The notes under the pieces were generated by a model. It saw only the letters and a list, made by a program, of their open reading frames with translations, ran no database searches and had not been told where the DNA came from. Positions 20,685 to 31,422 of a stretch of 64,000 nt of DNA are shown here, piece after piece. Source of the DNA: Citrobacter sp. JGM124 (GTDB taxonomy: Bacteria > Pseudomonadota > Gammaproteobacteria > Enterobacterales > Enterobacteriaceae). Within the stretch, counting starts at the first letter, position 1. The number at the start of each line of letters is the position of its first letter. The position numbers were made by a program, and so were the translations under genes. The stretch spans positions 124,001 to 188,000 of the forward strand of contig NZ_JAERJD010000007.1 in NCBI RefSeq assembly GCF_018257795.1, in the 5' to 3' direction.

Positions 20685-22637
20685 TTAAACAGGGCGAATA
20701 CTATCCTCATCCAGTACGGCATCAAAGAATCTTTTTATTATTTGAATATTATGGTCACTATTCAAAGAATCACGAGCCTGTTCCAGTTTCTCTTCATAGA
20801 TAACCTGACGCCATTCCAGTGGGGTACGCTGCGTCATATCATCATCTTCAACAATCGTTAATTCAATGGACTCCCCCTGAAGCTGGGAAAGTGCTTCGGT
20901 GAGCACTTTATGGGCTCCAGGAGAATTCAAATGCCGCAGAGCAGGACGCAAATGTAAGCAAATCTGTGCCTCATTTTGCTCTTTCCAGGCATTTAACGTC
21001 AGTTGCTGTACCAGTTTTGGTAATTGTAGCTTATCAATTTCCGCCGACCAACTGTCACGTTGCGTCGCTTCCCATGCTAGCTTTTGCGCCAGTTCTGGGG
21101 TTTTTTCATGCTCAAGCGCTTTTTTTAGTGCTTTTGGGGTCGCCACTGGGCTGGTGACCTCTTCACTGACCACTTGTGATATCCAGCGATAAGCTTCTGG
21201 TTTTACCTCTGCTGCCGGGGCAGTAACGGTGGAAGCTGATGAGGCCTGGATACGATCAGCCACTGATGCCAGTCTTTCGGCCGCGGAAAGTTTCACCGGC
21301 CGCGCTACATTTTGCGCCGCCGGCTCACTCTTTTTTGGTTTATCGGCCCCTTGCTGCCGCTGCAGTTGATTACGTGCCTGCAATATCTGACTGGTACTGT
21401 TCGGTAATGGTGGTGCTTCGCGAGCCGGTGCCATTTGTGCCTGTTGTGATGCCACAGCCCCTGGCTGGCTTGTCATGGCTGACACTGGCGGAACCACTGG
21501 GCTGATCATCGAAGATGGCAGTGGATCGACTTCAGGCTCAGGTAATGGTTTCTGTGGGTGGAAAGCAAGAGCGCGTAATAGCGTCATTTCAACACCCATA
21601 CGACGATCAGGTGCCCAGGCCAGCTCTTTGCGACCAATCAGCAGGGTCTGATAATAGAGTTGCAGATCCGTTGGTGGAATGGAGCGAGCCAGTTCACGCA
21701 TTCGTGCTTCAATCGCGACCATGTCGTTGCCCAGTGCCGCAGGTGACAGCTGAATCATGGCAAGTCGGTGCAACAGAGAGGACATCTCTACCAGTAAACT
21801 TTCCCATTCAACACCGCGTGAAGCGGCATCATTGAGCAGTGACATCACCCGCTGGCCATCAGCCTGAACGACGGCTTCAATCAGACCAAGCGCCTGGCTG
21901 TCATCCAGAGTTCCAAGCATGGAACTGACCGCTGCGGCAGTCACCTCCCCATCACCGCTGGCGATGGCTTGATCTGTCAAGCTTAATGCATCGCGCAAGC
22001 TGCCGTCGGCTGCACGGGCCAGGAGCTGGATAGCACGGGTATCATGAGCGATATTTTCTTTATCGAGAATATATTCCAGTTGCTGACCAATTTGATCAAC
22101 ATCCAGTGCTTTAAGGTGAAATTGCAGACAGCGGGACAGTATTGTCACGGGCAGTTTCTGCGGATCTGTGGTCGCCAGCAAAAATTTCACATGCGCAGGT
22201 GGCTCTTCCAGCGTTTTTAGCAACGCATTAAAGCTGTGGCGCGAAAGCATGTGAACTTCATCAATCAGATAGACTTTAAAACGCCCCCTGGCGGGTGCGT
22301 ACTGCACATTGTCCAGTAGGTCACGCGTATCTTCAACTTTTGTGCGTGATGCGGCATCTATCTCTATCAGGTCAACAAATCGCCCTTGTTCTATTTCGCG
22401 GCAATTATCACAGACCCCGCATGGGGTTGCCGTGATCCCTGTTTCACAGTTCAGACCTTTTGCAAGTAAGCGGGCAATCGAGGTTTTTCCAACCCCACGG
22501 GTACCGGAAAAAAGGTAGGCATGATGAATTCGGCCCAGCGTCAAACCATTCGCTAATGCGGTCAGGACATGTTGCTGGCCAACAACATCAGCAAAAGTTT
22601 GTGGGCGCCATTTACGGGCTAAGACCTGGTAGCTCAT
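20685..22637 (-). CDS. dnaX: DNA polymerase III subunits tau/gamma
   Basis: 650 aa for the full tau form. The AAA+ clamp-loader ATPase has the P-loop GTRGVGKTS (about residues 45-53), zinc ligands C64, C73, C76 and C79, and DEVHMLS. The Pro/Gln-rich linker (about 370-470) leads to the C-terminal domain binding DnaB and the alpha subunit. A conserved -1 frameshift signal would produce a gamma form of 437 residues. Upstream of ybaB on the same strand. Confidence 0.97.
   Translation of the reverse strand: MSYQVLARKWRPQTFADVVGQQHVLTALANGLTLGRIHHAYLFSGTRGVGKTSIARLLAKGLNCETGITATPCGVCDNCREIEQGRFVDLIEIDAASRTKVEDTRDLLDNVQYAPARGRFKVYLIDEVHMLSRHSFNALLKTLEEPPAHVKFLLATTDPQKLPVTILSRCLQFHLKALDVDQIGQQLEYILDKENIAHDTRAIQLLARAADGSLRDALSLTDQAIASGDGEVTAAAVSSMLGTLDDSQALGLIEAVVQADGQRVMSLLNDAASRGVEWESLLVEMSSLLHRLAMIQLSPAALGNDMVAIEARMRELARSIPPTDLQLYYQTLLIGRKELAWAPDRRMGVEMTLLRALAFHPQKPLPEPEVDPLPSSMISPVVPPVSAMTSQPGAVASQQAQMAPAREAPPLPNSTSQILQARNQLQRQQGADKPKKSEPAAQNVARPVKLSAAERLASVADRIQASSASTVTAPAAEVKPEAYRWISQVVSEEVTSPVATPKALKKALEHEKTPELAQKLAWEATQRDSWSAEIDKLQLPKLVQQLTLNAWKEQNEAQICLHLRPALRHLNSPGAHKVLTEALSQLQGESIELTIVEDDDMTQRTPLEWRQVIYEEKLEQARDSLNSDHNIQIIKRFFDAVLDEDSIRPV
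21296..21352 (-). promoter_or_regulatory. Programmed -1 frameshift signal in dnaX
   Basis: Three elements occur in order on the minus strand. A Shine-Dalgarno-like AAGGGG (21347-21352) lies 10 bases before the slippery heptamer A-AAA-AAG (21330-21336, in frame as CCA AAA AAG). A 6-base spacer leads to a stem-loop (21296-21323) of CCGGC/GCCGG and GGCGC/GCGCG arms with one G-G mismatch and an 8-base loop. Slipping back one base gives Lys-Lys-Glu then TGA (21325-21327), ending gamma after 437 residues. The layout matches the E. coli signal. Confidence 0.92.
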
Positions 22638-22745
22638 CTGGGATTCGGCTCTGATTCGCGGGAAAAGTGAGTCAAAAGAGCCATGCTATCACAAGCCTTA
22701 CCCGATGGGCGAGCAAGGCTTGTCACTCTTTAACGGGATAAAAAC

Positions 22746-23297
22746 TCAGTGGCCCGGGAATGGCACCAGGCTAAAGATTTTAAGGCCCATGTTCTCAAGG
22801 CGCTGCTCGCCCCCAAGATCAAAGAGATTAATCACAAAAGCGGCGTCAGTGACATCCCCACCCAAACGGCGAATCAGTTTGACGGTGGCTTCAATCGTAC
22901 CGCCGGTTGCCAGCAAATCATCAACGACCAGCACCTTGTCGCCAGCTTGAATGGCATCACTATGGATTTCCAGCGTATCAGTGCCATATTCAAGCTCATA
23001 GCTTTCACTCAGTGTTGGACGTGGTAGTTTTTTAGGCTTGCGCACTGGAACAAATCCTACTCCGAGTCCCAGTGCCACGGGGGCACCAAACAGGAAGCCA
23101 CGTGCTTCCGTACCCACAACTTTGGTGATACCAGCGTCTTTAAATTGTGAAACTAACAATTCAATACTGAGGGCGTAAGCTTTCGGATCTTCCAGTAAGC
23201 TGGTAACGTCACGGAACAAGATCCCGGGTTTAGGGTAATCCTGGACGCTTTTGATACTGTTTTTGAGATACTCAAGCTGCTGCAAGGTCGCGGTCAT
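22746..23297 (-). CDS. apt: Adenine phosphoribosyltransferase Apt
   Basis: 183 aa. It converts adenine + PRPP to AMP. The PRPP-binding loop [16 protein letters not shown] and [17 protein letters not shown] are clear. Located upstream of dnaX on the same strand with a 108-base gap. The DUF454 gene ybaN, which lies near apt in E. coli, is absent. Confidence 0.97.
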   Translation of the reverse strand: MTATLQQLEYLKNSIKSVQDYPKPGILFRDVTSLLEDPKAYALSIELLVSQFKDAGITKVVGTEARGFLFGAPVALGLGVGFVPVRKPKKLPRPTLSESYELEYGTDTLEIHSDAIQAGDKVLVVDDLLATGGTIEATVKLIRRLGGDVTDAAFVINLFDLGGEQRLENMGLKIFSLVPFPGH

Positions 23298-23586
23298 CGG
23301 TTTATGCCTGCTAAAAACATGATACTAATCAGGGTGCGTTTTCAGTTCACTGATTGAAACTGGTGGTAATTAAACCATCGCACCCGTGCCCAAAAACGCT
23401 CGAATTTACTTCCTGGCGGCAATAATTGCAACTTTGTTGGTAAGGCTAATTATTTTTACGCCTCCGCCATACACGTAAAAAAGTGCCAAAGAGACCAAAC
23501 TTGGGTTAATTATAAAGCTAAACGCGCCCAAAATGCGTTTAATATTCCATTGAATATGATCGAAAATATCCTAGAGAGGTTGATGG

Positions 23587-24123
23587 GTGTATTCCACTTC
23601 ACTGTTACAGATGTTGCGTACCCGTATTGAAGAACTTGCACAGGCCATTGAACCCGTGGCTGCACTGCGGGCCTCCCAGGCTCGCTTTGACAGAAAGTTA
23701 TTCGCAACCCGTGGCACACAATTAAAAGATTATCTGCTGGAGGTTCAGGATAATATGAATCAGCTTCAGCACAGTGTTGAACAGTCAAGAACAGAGCTCG
23801 TTGCATTTCTGGCTGAAAAACTGGTCGAACAGCTAGCGGCACTGCAACGGGAGCTGGCAACCACGGACCTGCGTAAACGTGAGCGTCAGCAACCGGAAGC
23901 AGAGAATTTCTATCAGCAACTGGCTACCACTCAAGGCTATGAACGCCGCCTACAGGCGATGATTAATGACAGGGAAAGCCAGCACTCACAACAAACAACC
24001 CTCGCCGGACAGCAAAAATTACAGCGAGAAATCCTCGCTCTTGAAGGTCGATTACAACGTTGCCGTCAGGCACTGGCACGCATTGAACGCGCAATTGAAC
24101 GTCAGGAACGGGGCCTGGTATAA
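23587..24123 (+). CDS. priC: Primosomal replication protein PriC
   Basis: 178 aa all-helical basic protein that helps reload DnaB at stalled forks. Arg/Gln/Leu-rich heptads run throughout. The SQARFDRKLFATRG segment and the C-terminal LQREILALEGRLQRCRQALARIE match the family pattern. The start is GTG with AGAGG eight bases upstream, and no ATG is available in frame nearby. It is divergent from apt and followed by rsmS. Confidence 0.9.
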   Translation: MYSTSLLQMLRTRIEELAQAIEPVAALRASQARFDRKLFATRGTQLKDYLLEVQDNMNQLQHSVEQSRTELVAFLAEKLVEQLAALQRELATTDLRKRERQQPEAENFYQQLATTQGYERRLQAMINDRESQHSQQTTLAGQQKLQREILALEGRLQRCRQALARIERAIERQERGLV

Positions 24124-24145
24124 CGCACTTATATAAGGAAGAAGA

Positions 24146-24292
24146 ATGTCACTGGACAATGCACCTGATGAAGTCAAACTGGCAGTGGATTTAATTATGC
24201 TGCTGGAACAACATGCAATCTCAACCGAGACCGTGCTAAAAGCCTTAGAGATAGTTCGACAGGATTTTTTACAAAAACAGGCGCAGGAATAA
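24146..24292 (+). CDS. rsmS: Small protein RsmS (YbaM)
   Basis: 48 aa, beginning [20 protein letters not shown], close to E. coli YbaM/RsmS (about 53 aa), a DUF2496 protein. RBS AAGGAAGA is upstream. It follows priC by 22 bases, as in E. coli. In Pectobacterium the protein was linked to secondary-metabolite control. The large mechanosensitive channel gene mscK, which in E. coli lies between this gene and acrR, is missing. Confidence 0.92.
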   Translation: MSLDNAPDEVKLAVDLIMLLEQHAISTETVLKALEIVRQDFLQKQAQE

Positions 24293-24312
24293 CCCCCCTG
24301 GCCATTGCCCCG

Positions 24313-24969
24313 TTACTGTGGCGGCGGAGTTTTCACTGGTCGGCATAGCGTGGTGCTACACTGGAACGTTTCCAATAAAATATCAATATAATCAGGTGCA
24401 TTTCCATAGAGGTCAAAGCTGTCTGGCGCAATTAGCCAGTTTTCAATTAAGCCTGTAATATAGCTACGTAACGTAATCACGGCATAAGAAAGGTTCAGCT
24501 GCGTGGGGAACGAGCCCGCATCAATGCAGCGTTGTAAACTTGCTTCAATACGCTCATTGCCTTCCATATAAAGCGTACGACGCGCCTGTCGTAACACGCT
24601 GAGTTCACCAACAAATTCGCACTTATGGAAAATAATTTCCGTCATCAGGCGTCGGCGCTCTTCTGAAACCGTTGCCTGTAGGATATAAATGAGTAACTCT
24701 CTGAGAACAGTGTGTGGATCATCCGGGTATTTTGCCTGATACTCAAGTTCAAGATCACCGATACTGGATTCTGTAAGTTTCCATATTTCGTTGAATAACT
24801 CTGATTTATTTTTGAAATGCCAATAAATTGCACCACGCGTGACACCCGCTGCATAGGCGATGTCAGCCAGTGAGGTTGCAGAGACACCGTGCTGAGAAAA
24901 CAGAATTATCGCTACGTCAAGAATATGCTGACGAGTTTCAAGTGCTTGTGCTTTAGTTTTTCGTGCCAT
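24313..24969 (-). CDS. acrR: TetR-family repressor AcrR
   Basis: 218 aa. The N-terminal TetR helix-turn-helix ([44 protein letters not shown]) matches AcrR closely. The C-terminal multidrug-binding domain is more divergent. It represses acrAB and itself. The operator lies just upstream between the divergent genes. Confidence 0.95.
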   Translation of the reverse strand: MARKTKAQALETRQHILDVAIILFSQHGVSATSLADIAYAAGVTRGAIYWHFKNKSELFNEIWKLTESSIGDLELEYQAKYPDDPHTVLRELLIYILQATVSEERRRLMTEIIFHKCEFVGELSVLRQARRTLYMEGNERIEASLQRCIDAGSFPTQLNLSYAVITLRSYITGLIENWLIAPDSFDLYGNAPDYIDILLETFQCSTTLCRPVKTPPPQ

Positions 24970-24997
24970 ATGTCGGTGAATATGCGAGCGTCAGATT

Positions 24998-25021
24998 TAC
25001 ATACATTTGTGAATGTATGTA
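24998..25021. promoter_or_regulatory. AcrR operator
   Basis: Perfect inverted repeat TACATACATT / AATGTATGTA around a central TGTG, in the acrR/acrA divergent region. This is the 24-bp AcrR box known from E. coli. Confidence 0.92.
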
Positions 25022-25114
25022 CCATAGTATGACGTGAAGATAAATATATGTAGTGGGATTGTGGGCATTTGCTCCATTGAATTAACGTTGAATTCGGACA
25101 CTTGAGGTTTACAT

Positions 25115-26272
25115 ATGAACAAAAACAGAGGGTTTACGCCTCTGGCGGCCGTTCTGATGCTTTCAGGCAGCTTAGTGCTTACAGGATGTAACGAGAAAGA
25201 AAACCAACAAAGTGCGCCGCCTGCACCTAATGTGGGTGTGGTGACTTTGAAAAGCGAACCTTTGCAAATAACCAATGAACTTCCCGGGCGTACCAGCGCT
25301 TATCGTATTGCGGAAGTGCGCCCACAGGTGAGCGGTATCATTCTTAAACGTAATTTCACCGAAGGTAGCGATGTCCAGGCTGGTGTTTCACTTTACCAGA
25401 TCGATCCCGCCCCTTATCAGGCTGCTTACAATAGCGCCAATGGTGATCTGGTTAAAGCACAAGCCAATGCCAACATCATGCAGCTTACCGTCAAGCGCTA
25501 TCAGAAATTACTGGGTACTCAATACATTAGTCAGCAGGATTACGATCAAGCTGTTGCTAATGCCCAGCAAGCTAATGCCGCCGTTGTAGCAGCCAAAGCA
25601 GCTCTTGAAAGTGCCCGTATCAACCTGGCTTACACAAAAATGACCTCCCCGATTAGTGGCCGTACAGGCATCTCTTCTGTAACTGAGGGGGCTCTGGTCA
25701 CCAGTGGTCAGGCTAATGCGTTAGTAACGGTTCAGCAAATCGACCCTATTTACGTCGATGTCACTCAGTCCAGTGGGGAGTTTCTGCGTTTAAAGCAAGA
25801 ACTGGCTGACGGCAAACTGAAGCAGGAAAATGGCCGGGCTAAAGTTAAGCTTGTGACTAATGATGGTACGGCTTACAAACAGGAAGGGACACTGGAATTC
25901 TCCGAAGTTACGGTTGATCAGTCCACAGGGTCTATTACCCTGCGTGCGGTATTCCCTAACCCGGACAAATCTCTACTGCCAGGTATGTTTGTACGTGCTG
26001 AACTGGAAGAAGGTGTCAATCCAACGGCTATTTTGGTTCCGCAACAGGGTGTTACCCGTACTCCACGCGGTGATGCGTCTGCGATGATTGTGGATAAAGA
26101 AAATAAAGTCGAGGTTCGTCAACTGACCACCGGGGCTGCAATTGGTAACAAATGGCTCGTCACTTCAGGGTTACAGGATGGCGATCGTGTCATTATTAGT
26201 GGCCTGCAGAAAGTAAAACCGGGTATTCAAGTTGATGCACAAGAAGTGACTGACAGCAATGAAGGTAAATAG
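25115..26272 (+). CDS. acrA: RND efflux periplasmic adaptor AcrA
   Basis: 385 aa lipoprotein. The signal peptide has lipobox LTGC with acylated Cys25. Lipoyl/barrel-sandwich, long alpha-hairpin (about 95-170), beta-barrel and membrane-proximal domains follow in the usual order. It bridges AcrB to the outer-membrane channel TolC. It is the first gene of acrAB, repressed by AcrR. Confidence 0.97.
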   Translation: MNKNRGFTPLAAVLMLSGSLVLTGCNEKENQQSAPPAPNVGVVTLKSEPLQITNELPGRTSAYRIAEVRPQVSGIILKRNFTEGSDVQAGVSLYQIDPAPYQAAYNSANGDLVKAQANANIMQLTVKRYQKLLGTQYISQQDYDQAVANAQQANAAVVAAKAALESARINLAYTKMTSPISGRTGISSVTEGALVTSGQANALVTVQQIDPIYVDVTQSSGEFLRLKQELADGKLKQENGRAKVKLVTNDGTAYKQEGTLEFSEVTVDQSTGSITLRAVFPNPDKSLLPGMFVRAELEEGVNPTAILVPQQGVTRTPRGDASAMIVDKENKVEVRQLTTGAAIGNKWLVTSGLQDGDRVIISGLQKVKPGIQVDAQEVTDSNEGK

Positions 26273-26336
26273 CAGCCCCCGACCGGTGAGTAGTCTGGAT
26301 AGTAGAAGTCTTAACTTAAACAGGAGCCGTTAAGGC

Positions 26337-29300
26337 ATGGCTAAGTTTTTTATCGATCGCCCTATTTTTGCCTGGGTTATCGCCATAATTATGATGCTGG
26401 CTGGGTTGCTTGCGATTATGAAGCTTCCCGTCGCGCAATATCCAACCATTGCGCCCCCAGCAGTAACAATTTCGGCAACCTATCCCGGTGCGGATGCAAA
26501 AACGGTGCAGGATTCAGTCACACAGGTTATAGAGCAGAATATGAATGGCCTTGATGGCCTGATGTATATGTCCTCTGCCAGTGACTCTTCGGGCACCGTA
26601 CAAATTACGTTAACCTTTAACGCAGATACCGATGCGGATATCGCACAGGTTCAAGTTCAGAATAAACTCCAGCTTGCCATGCCATTACTTCCTCAAGAAG
26701 TTCAGCAGCAGGGTGTGAGTGTCGAAAAGTCGTCCAGTAGCTTTTTAATGGTTCTTGGTATGATCAATACCGACGGCACCATGGCTCAGGAGGATATTTC
26801 TGATTACCTCAGCGCAACGGTTAAAGACCCTATTAGCCGTACTAGCGGTGTCGGTGATGTACAGCTGTTTGGTTCGCAGTACGCCATGCGTATCTGGCTT
26901 AACCCCCATGAGCTGAACACCTACAATCTGACCCCTCTTGATGTGGTGACTGCTCTTAAAGCGCAGAACGCCCAGGTCGCTGCGGGTCAGCTGGGTGGCA
27001 CACCACCAGTCAAAGGTCAGGAACTTAACTCTTCGATTATCGCCCAGACGCGTCTGACATCAGCGGATGAATTCAGCAAAATTCTGCTGAAGGTTAACAC
27101 TGATGGATCCCGTGTATTACTGCGAGATGTGGCGAAAGTTGAACTCGGTGCAGAAAGCTATGACGTAATAGCACGTTATAATGGTAAACCTGCATCAGGT
27201 TTAGGTATCAAGCTGGCAACGGGTGCCAACGCACTCGATACAGCCAAAGCGGTGCGCGATACAATAACCAAACTGGAACCTTTCTTCCCTTCCGGGCTAG
27301 AAGTGGTTTATCCCTATGATACAACCCCGTTCATTAAGATCTCTATTAATGAAGTGGTAAAAACACTGCTGGAAGCCATTTTACTGGTATTCCTGGTCAT
27401 GTATCTGTTCTTGCAGAACTTCCGTGCAACACTGATTCCAACCATTGCAGTACCCGTGGTTATCCTCGGGACGTTTGCCATCCTTGCTATCTTTGGCTAT
27501 ACGATAAACACCCTCACGATGTTTGCATTGGTGCTGGCAATAGGTTTGCTGGTGGATGATGCCATCGTCGTCGTTGAAAACGTCGAGCGTGTGATGGCTG
27601 AAGAGGGGCTATCGCCCAAAGAAGCTGCCTATAAATCCATGGGACAGATTCAGGGCGCTCTGGTTGGTATCGCCTTGGTTCTGTCTGCGGTATTTATCCC
27701 AATGGCTTTCTTCGGTGGGTCTACTGGGGCTATCTATCGTCAGTTCTCGATAACTATCGTTTCCGCCATGGTCCTTTCGGTACTGGTCGCAATGATCCTG
27801 ACCCCTGCACTCTGTGCAACGATGCTGAAACCTATTCAGCCGGGTCATGAGCATAAGAAAGGCTTCTTCGGCTGGTTTAACAATATGTTCGAGAAGAGCA
27901 CACATCATTATACCGACAGTGTTGGCAGAATTTTGCGCGGCACAGGTCGTTATTTAGTGCTGTATGTGATTCTGGTTGCCGGCATGGCATTGATGTTCAT
28001 TCGCTTGCCCAGCTCTTTCTTACCTGATGAAGATCAGGGTGTACTGTTGTCTATGGTACAGCTTCCTGCTGGTGCGACTCAGGAGCGAACCCAGAAAGTG
28101 CTGAATGAGGTGAACAACTACTATCTGACCAAAGAGAAAGACAATGTTAACTCAGTATTTACCGTTAACGGATTCGGCTTCTCTGGTCGTGGTCAGAACG
28201 TAGGCCTGGCATTTATCTCACTGAAAAACTGGGATGAGCGTCCTGGCGCCCAGAACAAAGTTCCGGCTATTGCGGCAAGAGCGAATGCGGCACTGTCGAA
28301 AATCAGGGATGCCATGGTCTTCGCCTTTAACCTGCCAGCGATTGTTGAGCTCGGTACGGCAACGGGCTTTGACTTTGAGCTAATTGATCAGGCTAACCTT
28401 GGCCATGAGCAATTAACCCAGGCACGTAATCAGTTGCTTGGCATGGCGGCTCAACACCCGGATATGTTAGTGGGTGTGCGTCCAAATGGTCTGGAAGATA
28501 CGCCACAGTTCAAAATTGAAGTGGATCAGGAAAAAGCGCAAGCACTGGGCCTGTCTATTAGTGACATTAATACCACACTGAGTTCAGCCTGGGGCGGAAG
28601 TTATGTGAATGACTTTATCGACCGTGGCCGTGTGAAACGTGTTTATGTCATGGCTGATGCGCCTTACCGTATGTTGCCATCTGATATTGGTAAATGGTAC
28701 GTACGCAGTTCATCGGGTCAGATGGTGCCATTCTCAGAATTTACTACTTCTCGCTGGGAATACGGTTCACCTCGACTGGAGCGTTATAACGGTCTGCCAT
28801 CCATGGAAATTTTGGGCCAGGCTGCACCAGGTAAGAGTACAGGTGAAGCCATGTTGATGATGGAGGAGCTTTCTGCCAAGTTGCCAGCTGGTATCGGTTA
28901 CGACTGGACGGGCATGTCGTATCAGGAACGTCTGTCGGGTAACCAGGCACCTGCCCTGTATGCCATTTCACTCATCGTCGTCTTCTTGTGTCTGGCTGCG
29001 TTGTATGAAAGCTGGTCAATACCCTTCTCCGTTATGCTGGTTGTTCCGCTCGGGGTATTTGGCGCCTTACTGGCGACCATGCTGCGTGGCCTGACCAATG
29101 ACGTATACTTCCAGGTGGGTCTCCTTACAACCATTGGCCTGTCGGCGAAGAATGCGATACTTATCGTTGAATTCGCTAAAGACCTGATGGAAAAAGAAGG
29201 CAAAGGACTGGTGGAAGCAACGCTTGAAGCCGTTCGTATGCGTCTGCGTCCGATTCTGATGACATCACTGGCATTTATCCTCGGGATTATGCCGCTGGTG

Positions 29301-29483
29301 CTCAGTAACGGGGCAGGTAGTGGTGCACAGAACGCAGTAGGTACAGGGGTCATGGGGGGTATGGTTACTGCAACCGTCCTCGCCATCTTCTTTGTGCCGG
29401 TGTTCTTTGTGGTCGTTCGTCGTCGCTTTAGCCGTAAAAGCGAAGATATTGAACACGCGCATCCCGTTGAACATAAAAAGTAA
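26337..29483 (+). CDS. acrB: RND multidrug efflux pump AcrB
   Basis: 1048 aa, one less than E. coli AcrB. A proton-motive-force-driven trimeric inner-membrane pump with twelve membrane segments. The proton-relay Asp pair is in [21 protein letters not shown] (about 407/408) and the relay Lys is in [33 protein letters not shown] porter sequences are present. It exports dyes, detergents, bile salts and antibiotics with AcrA and TolC. Confidence 0.98.
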   Translation: MAKFFIDRPIFAWVIAIIMMLAGLLAIMKLPVAQYPTIAPPAVTISATYPGADAKTVQDSVTQVIEQNMNGLDGLMYMSSASDSSGTVQITLTFNADTDADIAQVQVQNKLQLAMPLLPQEVQQQGVSVEKSSSSFLMVLGMINTDGTMAQEDISDYLSATVKDPISRTSGVGDVQLFGSQYAMRIWLNPHELNTYNLTPLDVVTALKAQNAQVAAGQLGGTPPVKGQELNSSIIAQTRLTSADEFSKILLKVNTDGSRVLLRDVAKVELGAESYDVIARYNGKPASGLGIKLATGANALDTAKAVRDTITKLEPFFPSGLEVVYPYDTTPFIKISINEVVKTLLEAILLVFLVMYLFLQNFRATLIPTIAVPVVILGTFAILAIFGYTINTLTMFALVLAIGLLVDDAIVVVENVERVMAEEGLSPKEAAYKSMGQIQGALVGIALVLSAVFIPMAFFGGSTGAIYRQFSITIVSAMVLSVLVAMILTPALCATMLKPIQPGHEHKKGFFGWFNNMFEKSTHHYTDSVGRILRGTGRYLVLYVILVAGMALMFIRLPSSFLPDEDQGVLLSMVQLPAGATQERTQKVLNEVNNYYLTKEKDNVNSVFTVNGFGFSGRGQNVGLAFISLKNWDERPGAQNKVPAIAARANAALSKIRDAMVFAFNLPAIVELGTATGFDFELIDQANLGHEQLTQARNQLLGMAAQHPDMLVGVRPNGLEDTPQFKIEVDQEKAQALGLSISDINTTLSSAWGGSYVNDFIDRGRVKRVYVMADAPYRMLPSDIGKWYVRSSSGQMVPFSEFTTSRWEYGSPRLERYNGLPSMEILGQAAPGKSTGEAMLMMEELSAKLPAGIGYDWTGMSYQERLSGNQAPALYAISLIVVFLCLAALYESWSIPFSVMLVVPLGVFGALLATMLRGLTNDVYFQVGLLTTIGLSAKNAILIVEFAKDLMEKEGKGLVEATLEAVRMRLRPILMTSLAFILGIMPLVLSNGAGSGAQNAVGTGVMGGMVTATVLAIFFVPVFFVVVRRRFSRKSEDIEHAHPVEHKK

Positions 29484-29491
29484 CTAACGAC

Positions 29492-29519
29492 AAGGCCGTG
29501 GGTGTTATTCCACGGCCTT
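29492..29519 (+). terminator. acrAB terminator
   Basis: Perfect 10-bp stem AAGGCCGTGG / CCACGGCCTT with an 8-base loop, nine bases after the acrB stop. The U-tract is short. Confidence 0.75.
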
Positions 29520-29995
29520 AACCTGTCTGTTATGAATAATGTTAATCTTATTCAGCTCTGGGATTAACGCTCTTAATATTTATCGCCAAGCCCAGCCTGT
29601 AATCAATTCTGTACATCCTTTAGGTAATAAAAAGTTATTACCCGATATTATTCAGAACATTCTCAATTATGTACCCGCCTTCTAATGATCAATTAATAAT
29701 CAGCATGAAAAGCAACCAGCCCCGTGAGGCCGTCTTATCGGTAGCAGAAGTAGATGAAGCCGTTGATGATTCTTTGTAAATTTGAGTTAAAGTTAATATC
29801 AAAGAGTTAATTAAGGGGGTTGTTTTTTGTGCAATTGCCATTAGTTTTATTTTCTTTCTCTATTTCATGAAATTTTATCGTTATTGATTTATAATGTAGC
29901 TGCATGTAATAATCACGACCACAGTTCTTAACCTGTTTAGGTTTGTCACTCCAACGCATTACGTTTATTGTTGTTGTCGATAAAGGAGCTGTTAT
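29520..29995. other. acrB/tomB intergenic region
   Basis: About 475 AT-rich bases. The only open stretch noticed is a 24-codon frame at 29705-29779 (MKSNQPREAVLSVAEVDEAV...). It has protein-like composition but no Shine-Dalgarno, so I do not call it a gene. The rest probably holds the tomB-hha promoter. AT-richness is expected upstream of Hha/H-NS-linked genes. Confidence 0.45.
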
Positions 29996-30373
29996 ATGGA
30001 TGAGTATTCACCAAAGCGACATGATATTGCACAATTGAAGTTCCTGTGCGAGAGTCTGCGGCATGACTGCTTGCTTAACCTCGACAGTAGCTACCATGGC
30101 TGGGTTAATGACCCAACATCGGTGATTCATCTGCAGTTAAATGAATTGATTGAACACATTGCTGCCTTCGTACTCAATTATAAAATTAAGTACATCGATG
30201 ATAGCAAGCTTATTGAACTCGTTGATGAATATCTTGATGACAGCTTTATGCTGTTTAGTAACTACGGTATAAACGAAAAAAATCTTCAAAAATGGCAAGG
30301 TACAGGGCACCTTTTGTTCCAGCGTCTCATTAATATGGATCACGACGTGTCTGTAAATACTTCATTAGAATAA
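29996..30373 (+). CDS. tomB: Hha antitoxin / biofilm modulator TomB (YbaJ)
   Basis: 125 aa, beginning MDEYSPKRHDIAQLKFLCESL, close to E. coli TomB. An acidic, helical cytosolic protein that counteracts Hha toxicity and affects biofilm formation. AAGGAGC RBS. It precedes hha by 29 bases in the conserved tomB-hha operon. Confidence 0.96.
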   Translation: MDEYSPKRHDIAQLKFLCESLRHDCLLNLDSSYHGWVNDPTSVIHLQLNELIEHIAAFVLNYKIKYIDDSKLIELVDEYLDDSFMLFSNYGINEKNLQKWQGTGHLLFQRLINMDHDVSVNTSLE

Positions 30374-30402
30374 AATATTAATAAAATACTTAAGGCTAGT
30401 TT

Positions 30403-30621
30403 ATGACAGAAAAAACTTTAACCAAAACTGATTATTTGATGCGCTTACGGCGGTGCCAAACAATTGACACGTTAGAACGTGTGATTGAAAAAAATAAATA
30501 TGAATTATCTGATAATGAACTTACTGTGTTTTATTCCGCAGCTGACCATCGCCTTGCTGAACTGACGATGAATAAGCTTTACGATAAGATTCCCGCATCC
30601 GTATGGAAATTTGTTCGCTAG
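30403..30621 (+). CDS. hha: Hha/YmoA-family nucleoid modulator
   Basis: 72 aa, full length, with the family core [29 protein letters not shown] and the C-terminal [26 protein letters not shown]. It has no DNA-binding domain of its own. It binds H-NS and modulates silencing of horizontally acquired and thermo-/osmo-regulated genes. Partner of tomB. Confidence 0.97.
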   Translation: MTEKTLTKTDYLMRLRRCQTIDTLERVIEKNKYELSDNELTVFYSAADHRLAELTMNKLYDKIPASVWKFVR

Positions 30622-30942
30622 GTTTTCGTTTTTTGGTACGTTTACAGCACTCTATTTTTCTGCACCTCCATCCCACTGTCAGGCTATCAGGCCTAAAAAA
30701 CTGGCTGTTTTTCCAAAAAACAACCTGTCAGAATGCGTTATCCGTGGCCTGGATTCAGGTCTGTGCCACAAGAGCGTGGAATGGCATTCGCTGTTAATAT
30801 GCCTTAGTTTTACTTTGGCTAACGGTATCAACTGTTATGGTTTTTTTTAGCCTTTCTGTTACTTTTTTGTCAGACGCGAGATTCTTAAAATAGTGTTGTC
30901 GTATGTCTAACTTGAACAGATCTGAACATTAAAAGGCTTACC
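30622..30942. other. hha/ylaC intergenic region
   Basis: About 320 bases with no supported gene. It contains several T-runs (such as 30840-30848) and two short overlapping unsupported frames. In E. coli this interval carries maa and ylaB, which are absent here. Confidence 0.45.
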
Positions 30943-31419
30943 ATGAATGAGATCCAACGCCTGCTGACCGATACCATCGAAGAATTAAACGTTACTGAAA
31001 AGCGTGATAACAGACCACGCTTTAGTATCAGTTTTATTCGTAAGCACCCAGGATTATTTATCGGTATGTATGTTGGGTTATTTGCAACGCTGTGGGTTAT
31101 GCTGGCATCAGAAACGCTGGCTGGCTCTGCCTGGCTACTGATAGTCCTGTTTGCTATCCTCAACTTGTTTTTCTTTTTCGATGTACACCCGCGCTATCGT
31201 TACAGCGATATTGATGTACTCGATTTCCGAGTTTGCTATAACGGTGAGTGGTATAACACTCGTAATGTGCCCACTACACTGATTGAAAAGATCCTGCATT
31301 CCCCTCAGGTCAATGAAGAACAAAAATCATTACTGAATACTATGCTGAGCCGGAAAGGGGAACTGTCATTTTATGATGTATTCTCACTGACCAAACAGCA
31401 ATCCATTGCTGCTCGCTGA
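30943..31419 (+). CDS. ylaC: Inner-membrane protein YlaC
   Basis: 158 aa. Two adjacent membrane segments (about residues 38-85) sit within an otherwise soluble protein whose C-terminal part includes [26 protein letters not shown]. It matches the enterobacterial YlaC family, whose function is unknown. It ends three bases from the convergent rpmJ2 stop. Confidence 0.92.
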   Translation: MNEIQRLLTDTIEELNVTEKRDNRPRFSISFIRKHPGLFIGMYVGLFATLWVMLASETLAGSAWLLIVLFAILNLFFFFDVHPRYRYSDIDVLDFRVCYNGEWYNTRNVPTTLIEKILHSPQVNEEQKSLLNTMLSRKGELSFYDVFSLTKQQSIAAR

Positions 31420-31422
31420 TCA

